Shown here: in pieces, positions 19,801 through 25,036 of the stretch
How the letters are laid out: each line of letters opens with the position of its first letter
How positions within the stretch are numbered: position 1 is the stretch's first letter
Assembly (NCBI GenBank): GCA_019637685.1
Contig: JAHBVF010000003.1
Span: 1-64,000 of the forward strand
Length of the DNA stretch: 64,000 nucleotides
Reading direction: 5' to 3'
Source of the DNA: Caldilineaceae bacterium
Lineage (GTDB): Bacteria; Chloroflexota; Anaerolineae; Caldilineales; Caldilineaceae
The notes under the pieces: model-generated
The model's input: only the letters and a program-made list of their open reading frames with translations
Told to the model about the DNA's origin: nothing
The model's database searches: none
Translations under genes and position numbers: made by a program

Positions 19801-19847
19801 ACGATCCAAATGCAGACAGAAGTGCTAAGTTTTTTTGCACTAAACAT
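7830..19847 (-). CDS. Giant multi-LamG, thrombospondin type-3 repeat surface protein
   Basis: The 4005-aa start is set at the ATG at 19847 because AGGAGA lies 7 nt upstream and a signal/anchor helix (residues about 11-31) follows at once; an in-frame ATG 105 bp further up lacks this. Order of parts: an N-terminal domain; two hydrophobic helices at about 316-358; Asp-rich calcium repeats (DCDGDGLIDQVE, DTDGDGIPDVYDFDNDGDG) at about 425-545; a long unrecognised region with hydrophobic stretches near 1195-1270; more Asp repeats at about 1535-1700; five or six LamG/concanavalin-like domains at about 1810-3480 (WHHFMATYDG, WTHVAVSFDS, WNHVVMTYDG, WHHVAANFDA); one more Asp repeat near 3645; a CARDB-like domain near 3825; and the tail FWIPLVSR. 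Each LamG is preceded by a short two-Cys module such as ATCDGATCP. Likely a cell-surface adhesin or carbohydrate-binding protein; its partner is unknown. Confidence 0.88.
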   Translation of the reverse strand: MFSAKKLSTSVCIWIVAVGLLALATALMWQPARAYVLPQSAYQRLQAAWQRAGDVDAYHYHNTIFQTVYPAATLNNVGRSPQTQRVQIEGTLDKAAAAMQMRLQVGQQPAIAVKIEDGQAYGRAGDNEDWIELEEVPELFAPGRDPLGFLAAVENVHEVSADEEDMTDLSVPAELLNATQNGEGIVRYAFDVSGPKYARFLRAQMEAELRRKGELPPSLSLSTSSEYETMTGSGEMWLDADGLPVRQLIHIEFAAQVNGRGPVSADISTSFSGWTQTHETLWSQLRQEPTLVLTRPFAVIGVSPRAAQQGALNLGIVLFLLGLVALGVTHRRLLAVRIALYGVVILSLVATPLLRAGEVNAFYDRQEERAPAAVPSIPETVQSNTFNPHENPVQLVVQESGLAVSAATTNRTLAAQTTTDCTVTESSDCDGDGLIDQVEIHQLGTFVDDADTDGDYISDYAEIQPFTVDGQVWYLDPRSADSNGDGLSDSAECMTRTTLSLDGAIDTTIDVSGIVCADTDGDGIPDVYDFDNDGDGVPDNVDASPFATQTVTDGVFGLNIANYAEDKHIAVDFQIRPIDDRHLWWADSYLDWPDNDVEGQVQRVTDETISDLGDMQLNPVLEITIPYDAANPTRGLPVKDGVDIAAIGQHSALADWLDTEAVEDMGLSVTEPALEDGVIYAYVMLTAVEDSVGDTPVALAGRMLYEMPTGASGWGAEQQVRLLWLVNGLADSCTVPDGLSDAEADSYCDDYANWTSEQTVLQSYYDDFSIASLTAKEDYGASAAIFAQPSAGEYYDTDLWHLADVLQQTYLTRGVDADTGQRLRADDIDTHLSAWGVGGLYVKELPTLADELTLVNELTGDNMQSILAQVRSAPADGDTANLLFALEQSSRAVSLGEESVSFTNGSATLNFVDAQVKTIGSLRWSPYTYTSGNWDNTTVTSDDGAMSGLQSAIQNVFTDGVLDGMASGSDPVADYDQARQGAAILATNYYLSLFLGASVVLESDATQNGETLIDSNYAKPSELVVTIVSRLVGLVQDYYTQTSLSNLSIATTDAELQLVADSTWANLGESPGAVLEDIGAILTNDSAEVVFQSFDSTAEPQQTQFALDQGALVAMQAAAHYAKWGITGAEFLHSIRHLYEVARRVQSLRALQSQKEQFSFVAEFKEYDFQLGLKGQQFLNGVSQEQTQIIEAGRKAVKIGLVIELALIGIEFAWTLATLDIPTDSVDFNHLIANTVAKVLWAGIQFALSFNPYTALFFAVIHTIDAILSIACSIYEETQNSPNQGQENTAEKIICPGISGYIVEGITLAINDTTLLMDLEKEDQFEMVFDLPVVTGVDQAGGIAVGNTLALSATITANAYTGHPNWMGYIYNWQLRDENVKETAVDFRLQTSKTDFDNSLDFGDTAWARPANYRIVTDSLGTPTNPQPGKRFQATFQRSVEYTLQEPGVNVGLSGIYFSQAVRVKKQDCWLAPVTLPPFFLPFCGTDEIFDDTFHQSLEDAFVYDIFPATLDDFHTLTQNVAGEPGYRLAWDDAFPVLRDGDGDGLVSKAFNGPDPDDNNPDTDGDGLSDFYEYQNGFNPSAADGDCDGLTDYWEAFYNTDPNHGDSDYDGLLDGREVLHPNIRYPYENSVFSNTTVPTCATENGLTGNYAGGWGMVYAFNGNTALHFWVSADPNDPDSDDDGLTDRAEAVYGYNPHAPSELDVLALETSVRTSSSLDSYVGLDGSIDYVATVTNDLSDRYLRGLLESELPTDTAIKTQEIDLLSPLAASTLTGTIAIADAGITASSATSMTLRAGVIVDEATEQVLWLRMNESAGATLFNDASVYGNDATCTACPTSTGDYLRFSAKGQTLSLPQSSDLDAASFSVGAWIRTDGNWGDFNIYNDNGDFHFWIEGDGFGGGSLWANVQGWKQFVEYTPYGDGNWHHFMATYDGESTLVSLYVNGELIHSFTTKKMSRQNSSIQVGQSGQFATTFAVDMDDLEFFPSALDADTIRNRYGNASVRFDLTSTGNGVTCSGDRCPSLSRDGASFDQTKDMTLDTSSLSFSNNQFSIAVDVKPVARAHPFDTTAGAYFGIDTSQDWQGVYGYQDPGNDKLIFPSLFIGSAGALRVDMGDGVDSCSYQTSNGVIDFDAEQQVAISFDGSAFTVYINGEQAAGGASSACGNVEIPTVSQLYAGRPNSAGYFFWEKVNYTYLDDPGDGAELCLNFDDNSTDGALWHDFNVTEVDTSHPRTDVLNIAKRIVDDSDHWFRFQEDDSSTSNCNYSTAAGDDELVYRSGLSNVSVLGSTESPFSECFNCDEGTLDWSLSNQFFAGTLRSLSLFDYALSPQGAARLYNTETFALQMDFDEAPGETLFVDSSGNYFEAGCGGAACPDSGIPGRWNQALRFDDGLGLVADGDNNDDVVDYLTLVATDTALGFDGSFTLMAWVKPDTVSTHWQRIIGAGKANSANGVGFGLRAGELAFTTFGIKDYISAAAVPAGEWTHVAVSFDSNHDATFYVNGELVGKVTGSAAPTANTDDAYTIGALIAQDGSVGEAFDGLIDDLRILRFAAGAGNIQAFMNEAPLLNLHLDEDLETTRFVNDAPATADATCDLAAETCPGAGDKGALRESATFDGVDDRMEVADNDLLDLDTFTIALWAKPTQTRSDYQAILTKESSKDDRNYGLFLHPDNLRLTYGMASNCANGVGQNSVGALLQNQWNHVVMTYDGAQARVYINGSLDSSVLNVTSPCHNDQPVQIGDAIQRYAGFAGNLDEITIEEGARSAEQVAALYNYQSAWYDDKEQHTILVDADAPAVAVALNAAFIEPGQVLFIDTTDPVVNGVASGIASVQYSIDGGPFVNAAVDTNAYLIPASATQNLSEGSHTVQVRATDAVGLSTTSGQVRAAQTVQVDATAPQPGPGVNMADDVITVVRGSISLFGVATDNQGAVQSGVATDSVRASLRDHKGAIVSGPQVVDFLDTSQWATSRQMDVAPYGLYTFEATAKDVAGNEGYGSDTVWLDGLPGYGDMLINANVITGTEAVIGGLASDIPYPQTGRKLHFHFEEAAGSTLFYDGSTNHLNATCDGATCPTAGAAGQNDSALSFDGGDFLTIGDQAGISAAEVAGLNGSFTLVAWINPSAIGGKQHILATERTLSNGGIGFGLDGDRLMLTTYGVKDYVSTQPTGLAAGVWHHVAANFDASTNDVTFYVDGNLLETVSGDADPILNFDDAIRLGSATAVGGATEEAFAGVIDELALYSTNLSQEAIYDVANPVPNNTSQVKVRYRHASGVVWPYLDPDGLALYLPLDDSFGSDSFEDLSVYGRNATCSEEQCPIAEQNDGLQAIETGSHLDFDGVDDYLSTPTVLDPASSDFSASVWFKVFSQEGGYILQQADGSGVGRSWLLLTSSGMLHSFLGNTTLEHPTKVADTQWHHAALTYAHAMQTLTLYLDGVPVSATRALEAADGAMLVGANKNFTSFFYGLIDEVAVFDRALSATEIGYLSQSPWYSASPIYNGDGGDVLGNDDVLRPWSHTVPEGLEGPYKIDLLVSDGPVPFQREGVSHAVWTGEIDTLAPRVALSYTLSTDRHSVAIACAAADLNLSEDGWACPVDATNRSSHYKDAEWYRAIFSDTEKLVGFTTAEELFTPGPGLYVAACDIWGQCTTLAPEDTDGDGIPDTVEGEGDRDNDGILDAHDYDPDGHLYELGTGRILAGGSITVAGPGEVSIDPNGDTGYYDWTTDGTPGLYAMTVTPPAGYVVSPDCPAQAGAVTPTGTTADILGSSEVSSTRALADGSCTGNPYYLQFNVAQGEPFIFNNNIPLTRIAPSGPTTLFLPRLQRQVTTAAATPAVDLVASIQTEGGVVVTVRNVGEQPIVDGFWVDLYINPHTQPTGVNQVWPLMANQGAVWGVDGNVLPLAPGGELVLTPGDALFWPRFSQIAETLPAGTSFLVQVDSANIETTYGNVREDHERDGGTYNNIAGPVVSTAALDMSAVQAMGVQTQVAMSALPARSTPTPHSQPDHTFWIPLVSR

Positions 19848-19948
19848 ACGCCTATCTCCTGTGCTAGAATGGGATTCGCCCCAATCGCTGGTCACGTTCT
19901 CGCCGGCGAGGAATCCGAAGCAGGTCAGGCTCGCCGTGTCAACAGGCT

Positions 19949-20176
19949 TCAATGCTCTGCCGACGCGTCATCTTCCGTTCTGCTTCGCCTGTCGTCGGCC
20001 ACCTGTGCATCCAAAAAGGCATATAGTCCACCCAATGAACTGAAACGCACCGTTTCCCCACTCTGCACCGATTGGGCGGAGGCGCGACACGGACTCTCTT
20101 GTGTCTCCTGCCAGAGACGCACCAGATAGGCTCGGTAGAACAGACGGCTCGTGTGCTCGTCGTCGGAGTGGCTCAT
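19949..20176 (-). CDS. Small YLVRLW-type protein of unknown function
   Basis: A 75-aa soluble protein encoded 101 bp upstream of the giant LamG gene on the same strand, probably co-transcribed. The core RAYLVRLWQE, then PCRASAQSVQSGETVRFSSL and LYAFLDAQ, follows a layout I associate with short Chloroflexota proteins (a beta strand ending in RLW, a middle beta hairpin and a final FxSLxxLxAFL helix). I know of no assigned function. The ribosome site is weak (AAGAAG). It has no signal peptide or membrane segment, so it should act in the cytoplasm. Its place between a SARP-type regulator and a giant surface protein is the only clue to its role. Confidence 0.65.
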   Translation of the reverse strand: MSHSDDEHTSRLFYRAYLVRLWQETQESPCRASAQSVQSGETVRFSSLGGLYAFLDAQVADDRRSRTEDDASAEH

Positions 20177-20364
20177 ATCAACGTTCTTCTTTCGCGGCGC
20201 GATGTGGTTATTTGCTCGCTTTCATGGTAATGTGTCATCGCATCCAGATCGTTTTGGCGGCGAGGCGTCAACGCACCCAAGCGACGATCCAATCGCATCC
20301 AAACGGTCAGTATTCAGAAAACCCTAATGAATGTCGTGTGTCTTCTATGTAGAGGACAACAACC
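20177..20364. promoter_or_regulatory. Divergent control region with a 10-bp direct repeat
   Basis: This 188-bp gap lies between the small protein gene (minus) and the SARP-NB-ARC-WD40 gene (plus), so both promoters must be here. ATCGCATCCA occurs twice in direct orientation, at 20237-20246 and 20292-20301, 55 bp apart. SARP proteins typically bind direct repeats, though usually with shorter spacing. I see no clear sigma70 promoter. The regulatory role is inferred. Confidence 0.35.
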
Positions 20365-23300
20365 ATGCCCCCATTCTCCCTGCGTTTCCTCGGTTCCTTT
20401 CACGTCAGTGCCCAAGAAAAACCCATCACCGACTTCCGTTCAGATAAGGTGCGGGCACTGCTGGCTTACCTGGCCGTAGAACCATATAAACATCAGCGAA
20501 CGGCGCTGGCCGCCCTCTTGTGGCCCGATATCGGCCACAAGTACGCGCTGACCAACCTGCGCAACACGCTGCATCGCCTGCGCCAGACCTTGGACGCCGC
20601 TGTGCCCGACGGCGCGGACGCTCTGCTGCGCGTGGACCGCCAGAGCATCTGTTTCCAAGTCCAGCATGCGGATGTCGACGTATTGCGTATGCAGAAGTTA
20701 TTGGAAAGCAGTTCTTTCCCATCCTCGTCCAGGATCGAGCAGTTAGAGGAAGCGGTGAACCTCTACCGCGGGGAATTGCTGACAGGATTCGGCATATCCG
20801 ATGCCATGCCCTTTGAGGAATGGCTGCTGTTGCGTCGGGAGTTGCTGCACCAACAGTCGCTGGTGGCCTTCAGCAGCCTGATCGATCATCACGAAACAGC
20901 GGGGAACTACGAACGGGCCTACGCCACGGCGGGGCGCTTGCTCTCCCTCGACCCATATCTGGAAGAAACCCACCGTCAGATCATGCGCCTCCTGGCGCGG
21001 ATGGGACGGGCGGATCAGGCGTTGCAGCAGCTTGAGCAGATGCGTCAACTTCTGCGTAAGGACCTCAACGTCGATCCTTCAGCGGAGACGCTGGCGCTGG
21101 CAGAGGAGATCGCGGGCGGTGTCTATATGCAAACGGCGCGGCGATTGGCTGAAGATGCCATGATTGAACCGGTTGATCTTGCCCCCGCTCGCTCGGGCAT
21201 GCCGTCGCCGGGCCTCGATCTGCGGGACATCCCCTTGCCCTCTGACTTTTTTGGGCGGACACGCGAGCGACAACAAGTGGCGCAGTGGTTGCTGCACGAA
21301 CACTCTCGCGTTGTGGCGATCCTGGGGCTGGGTGGCATGGGCAAGACCACGCTGGCAGCACAGTGTATCTATGATATGGCGATGATGCCTCGCGACTATT
21401 CTACCGAGCGCCCTCCCTTTGATGCTGTTTTCTGGCGATCGCTGGTCAATGCGCCGCCGCTGACCGAACTGCTGCCACCCCTGCTCCAAATCATCTCTGA
21501 GCAGCAATTGACAGAAATCCCCAGCAGCCTCGACGAACAGATACGTCTCTTGCTTGGCTATCTGCGCCGAAAACGGGTGCTGCTGATCTTTGACAACATG
21601 GAGAGCATTCTGGATGCCGGCGCTTATCGTCCCGGCTACGAGGGCTACGGCCAGTTCATTCAACAGATGGCGGCATTGGATCATCAGAGCCATTTGCTGT
21701 TGACCAGCCGCGAACGACCGCACGGGTACGGTCGTATGGAACGGGACGGCATGTCGGTGCGAATTCTTCAACTGGCCGGTATAGACAGCGAAGCCGGGCT
21801 TGAGTTGCTGGCGCAAAGGGGAATGCAAGGCGAAGGAGAGAGAGAAGCGGCGTTGGTGAAGCGTTATTCAGGTAACCCGTTGGCCCTCAAACTCGTTGCA
21901 GATACAATTGAAGATATCTTTGGCGGCGATCTCAACGAATTCCTATGCGATGACACTCTGATCTTTGATGACATTCGCGCTGTGCTAGATCAGCACTTCG
22001 AGCGGCTGACTGATCTGGAAAAGCAAATTCTTTATTGGTTGGCGGTGGAACGTGAACCGGTCTCGCCTCAAGCTCTCCGCCGGAACCTTCTGCAGCCACC
22101 GATGCAGCACGATTTTCTGGAAGCGCTGCGCAAACTGCATCGGCGCTCCCTGGTGGAGCAGATTGAAACCAGCTTTACCCTGCAGAATGTCGTCACCGAA
22201 TATTTGACTGAACGGCTGGTGGAAGCAATCACCCAGGAAATTGAGATTGGACAATTTCACCTGCTACATCGACATGCCCTGCTGAAAGCGCAAAGCAAAG
22301 TGTATGTGCGTGAAAGCCAGGCGCGCCTGATTTTGTCGCCTATCGTCAAACAACTTCACAATACAGTGGGTGGGCCTCGCCTGCGCGCCAAGTTCGACGA
22401 AAATCTGGCGAAATTGCGTGAAGCCCAGCCCCACAGATCGAGCTATGCTGCCGGCAATCTCCTCAACCTGCTCTTGCAATGCAATCTCGATCCGGAAGGG
22501 ACCAACTTCTCATCGCTTCCGATCAGGCAGGCATATCTGTCCGATGCGTCTTTGCCCAATGTCAATTTTGCCCACGCTGAGATGATAGATTCCACATTTT
22601 CCAGCAGTTTCGGACGCGTAAAGGCGATTGCGATCAGTCCAGATAGTCAATTCCTGGCCGTAGGCACAGATGACAAGGCAATCGGAATATGGCGGCTGGC
22701 CGACGGCCAGCAGGTCCATACGTTACAGGGTCATCGGAGCCTGGTCATTTCACTGGACTTCAGCCCGGATAGTCGCCAACTGGTCAGCAGTAGTTCTCTG
22801 GATGCGGCGGTTGTCCTGTGGGATGTAGAGCGTGGCAGCGCCTTGACCCGACTGCACGGTCATCAAGGTGGCGTGGAGGCGGTGAGATTTAGCCCCGATG
22901 GTTCCGTTATTGCCAGCGGTGGACAAGACGGCGACATCCGGTTGTGGGACAGGCAGTCTGGTCAACTGCTGATGATCCTTCAACATCATACCGATTGGGT
23001 TACCGATATCGCCTTTCATCCAAGTGGTAGGCTGCTGGCAAGTAGTGGTTTGGATCAGGATGCATGCATCCTGTGGCAACTGCCAACCTCCAACGAACAG
23101 AGTGCAAAAATTGGAGCTACACAGGCAGATTGCCAGATCAGTACACTACAGGGCCATGACAGGCCGATTCGCGCTGTCGCATTTAGCCCCGACGGTTCGC
23201 TGTTGGCCACATGCAGCGCAGATCACACCATACGCTTGTGGGATGTGTCCCAACAAGTGACTGTTCATATTTTGCGTAATCACAGCGATGAGGTTCGCTC

Positions 23301-24558
23301 TCTGGCGTTTAGCCCAGACAGTAGCTTTCTTGCCAGCGCTAGTGACGATTTCACCGTTCGCCTGTGGGATGTTGCTGATGGCCAACTTATCAACGTGTTA
23401 CACAAACACAACCATAGGCTTTGGGCGGTTGCACTGAGTGGGGACGGCAGGATATTGGCAAGTGGTGGTAGCGATGGGCTTGTCCACATATGGGAGTTGC
23501 AAGGCCCACACCACGCGCAAATCAAGTACTCAATTAATGGCAATGCACAGCCTATCTACATGATGGCGCTCAATCACCGTGGTGACTGTTTCGCAACAGG
23601 GGAGGATGATGGTCGTGTGCGGTTGTGGGGGCTGTCGCCTGACTTTGATCAGGCAGAGCCGTTGCGCTTGCTATCCGGTCATTCAGAGTTAGTCGATAGT
23701 CTTGCCTTCAGCTCTGATGGACGTTGGTTGGTAAGCGGTGCTCATGATAATTCCGCTCGGCTATGGGAAATTGCCACGGGTAAATGCATCGAGCGGCTGT
23801 ACAATGCAGAACACTCTACTGCGCGGGTTGCATTTCAACCCAACGGCAATCAAGTCGCCCGCAGTAACTTTGACCAAATTCAACTTTGGGAGATGAGTGA
23901 GACAGAAAGATTACGGCTGACGACCGTTCTGACAGGACACTTAAGTTACATACGTTGCCTGGCTTTTAGCCTCGACGGTCAATATCTGGCAAGTTATAGC
24001 GTTGACGATACTGTGCGGTTATGGGATATTGTGACCGGGGCATGTCTCCATATCTTTAAAGACGTAAGCAGTCTTTGGTCGCTGGCTTTTAGCCCCAATG
24101 GAGAGTTGCTGGCTGCCGGTGGCCGAAGCGGCATCCATCTTTGGAATCTTCGTGCGCCAAGGTATCCTCACGTCCATTCTTCGGCCATGGCCATGGTTAC
24201 CAATATTCGTCCCATCGCCTTTAGCTCTGACGGAAAGCGTCTTGTCAGTGGCGGTATTGATCGCATCGTACGGGTATGGGATTTGGAAAACGATCGGGAA
24301 GTCCACGCTCTGGAAGGCCATACGGCAGATGTCACTGCTACCCTGTTTATGCCGGGAGGCACTACAGTCATCAGTTGTGGCTACGATGGAACCATCCGAC
24401 TATGGGATGTCCGGCACGCAGACAGTGGCCGCTGCCTGCGCGAGCTGCACATCCCTGGCCCATACGAAGGTATGGACATCACCGGCGTTACCGGCATCAG
24501 CGAGGCGCAACGAACGGCGCTCTTGGCTTTGGGCGCAGTAGAGAACCGTTATTCCTGA
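20365..24558 (+). CDS. SARP/BTAD-NB-ARC-WD40 transcriptional regulator
   Basis: The 1397-aa protein starts at an ATG preceded by AGAGGAC. Residues about 5-95 look like an OmpR-type winged helix (LRFLGSF, then FRSDKVRALLAYLAVEP), and 100-245 like the helical BTAD domain of SARP activators. Residues about 290-690 form an NB-ARC/STAND ATPase with P-loop GLGGMGKTT at 321-329 and the Walker-B-like LLIFDNMES. A short pentapeptide-like stretch (LSDASLPNVNFAHAEM) follows, then 14 WD40 units at about 750-1365, enough for two seven-bladed propellers. Proteins of this type (AfsR/GutR-like STAND regulators) are held inactive until the sensor repeats bind an effector, then oligomerise with ATP and activate transcription. 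It is divergent from the giant surface protein cluster, a likely but unproven target. The full length and intact P-loop suggest it is functional. Confidence 0.92.
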   Translation: MPPFSLRFLGSFHVSAQEKPITDFRSDKVRALLAYLAVEPYKHQRTALAALLWPDIGHKYALTNLRNTLHRLRQTLDAAVPDGADALLRVDRQSICFQVQHADVDVLRMQKLLESSSFPSSSRIEQLEEAVNLYRGELLTGFGISDAMPFEEWLLLRRELLHQQSLVAFSSLIDHHETAGNYERAYATAGRLLSLDPYLEETHRQIMRLLARMGRADQALQQLEQMRQLLRKDLNVDPSAETLALAEEIAGGVYMQTARRLAEDAMIEPVDLAPARSGMPSPGLDLRDIPLPSDFFGRTRERQQVAQWLLHEHSRVVAILGLGGMGKTTLAAQCIYDMAMMPRDYSTERPPFDAVFWRSLVNAPPLTELLPPLLQIISEQQLTEIPSSLDEQIRLLLGYLRRKRVLLIFDNMESILDAGAYRPGYEGYGQFIQQMAALDHQSHLLLTSRERPHGYGRMERDGMSVRILQLAGIDSEAGLELLAQRGMQGEGEREAALVKRYSGNPLALKLVADTIEDIFGGDLNEFLCDDTLIFDDIRAVLDQHFERLTDLEKQILYWLAVEREPVSPQALRRNLLQPPMQHDFLEALRKLHRRSLVEQIETSFTLQNVVTEYLTERLVEAITQEIEIGQFHLLHRHALLKAQSKVYVRESQARLILSPIVKQLHNTVGGPRLRAKFDENLAKLREAQPHRSSYAAGNLLNLLLQCNLDPEGTNFSSLPIRQAYLSDASLPNVNFAHAEMIDSTFSSSFGRVKAIAISPDSQFLAVGTDDKAIGIWRLADGQQVHTLQGHRSLVISLDFSPDSRQLVSSSSLDAAVVLWDVERGSALTRLHGHQGGVEAVRFSPDGSVIASGGQDGDIRLWDRQSGQLLMILQHHTDWVTDIAFHPSGRLLASSGLDQDACILWQLPTSNEQSAKIGATQADCQISTLQGHDRPIRAVAFSPDGSLLATCSADHTIRLWDVSQQVTVHILRNHSDEVRSLAFSPDSSFLASASDDFTVRLWDVADGQLINVLHKHNHRLWAVALSGDGRILASGGSDGLVHIWELQGPHHAQIKYSINGNAQPIYMMALNHRGDCFATGEDDGRVRLWGLSPDFDQAEPLRLLSGHSELVDSLAFSSDGRWLVSGAHDNSARLWEIATGKCIERLYNAEHSTARVAFQPNGNQVARSNFDQIQLWEMSETERLRLTTVLTGHLSYIRCLAFSLDGQYLASYSVDDTVRLWDIVTGACLHIFKDVSSLWSLAFSPNGELLAAGGRSGIHLWNLRAPRYPHVHSSAMAMVTNIRPIAFSSDGKRLVSGGIDRIVRVWDLENDREVHALEGHTADVTATLFMPGGTTVISCGYDGTIRLWDVRHADSGRCLRELHIPGPYEGMDITGVTGISEAQRTALLALGAVENRYS

Positions 24559-24614
24559 GAACGCGTTTAAAAAGTTTTTCGTAATTGCAGCGTCGACAAA
24601 GTTTTTTTTGGCGT

Positions 24615-24647
24615 AGAAGTTCGACTTTTCAGAAAAGTCGAACTTCT
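24615..24647 (+). terminator. Hairpin after the SARP-WD40 gene
   Basis: Perfect 15-bp arms (24615-24629 and 24633-24647, AGAAGTTCGACTTTT) with a 3-nt loop, 57 bp past the stop. A run of eight T lies just before the hairpin rather than after it, so termination may work best on the minus strand. Position favours the 3' end of the regulator mRNA. Confidence 0.7.
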
Positions 24648-25036
24648 GTAGTCGAATAACTTTGTTTACAGTGTAGTAATCGTGAAAAAAGAAAGGAAGT
24701 TACGGACGAGATAGGTATAATTCTTCTCATCGACAAAACATAGTGCATGGAATCTTCTATCCCTTCCTTCCTTCCTTCCTTTCTTCCTTATATCTTCCCC
24801 TATTCCTGGGATGCACCCGCACAAAATATTCTGGTTTCGTTCCATGCCGGCTTGGTGTATACTGTGGGTCCCCCTCACGATGAATTCTCGCTCCCTTTTT
24901 GGAGCGGGCTTGTATCGTTTCAAATTTTCGCTGCTGGCTGATCTGGTCAAATCCCCTTTGGCCACTGATGTACGCTCAATTTGTGCTGTCTGTTTATCCC
25001 CGGTTTTCCGATTGTCTCGAAAAGGAGAAGGATTCT
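24648..25036. other. Intergenic region with a CTTC microsatellite
   Basis: No gene is seen in this stretch of about 390 bp. It contains an irregular (CTTC)n tract at 24761-24789, which is slippage-prone and could vary in length between strains. The promoter of the family 5 binding-protein gene should lie here; a TATACT-like hexamer occurs near 24857 but I cannot assign a good -35 partner. Confidence 0.45.

Noticed and set aside
19848-19952. Upstream start for the giant LamG protein, adding 35 residues
   Set aside because: The added residues are not signal-like, and AGGAGA plus the signal helix point to the ATG at 19847.
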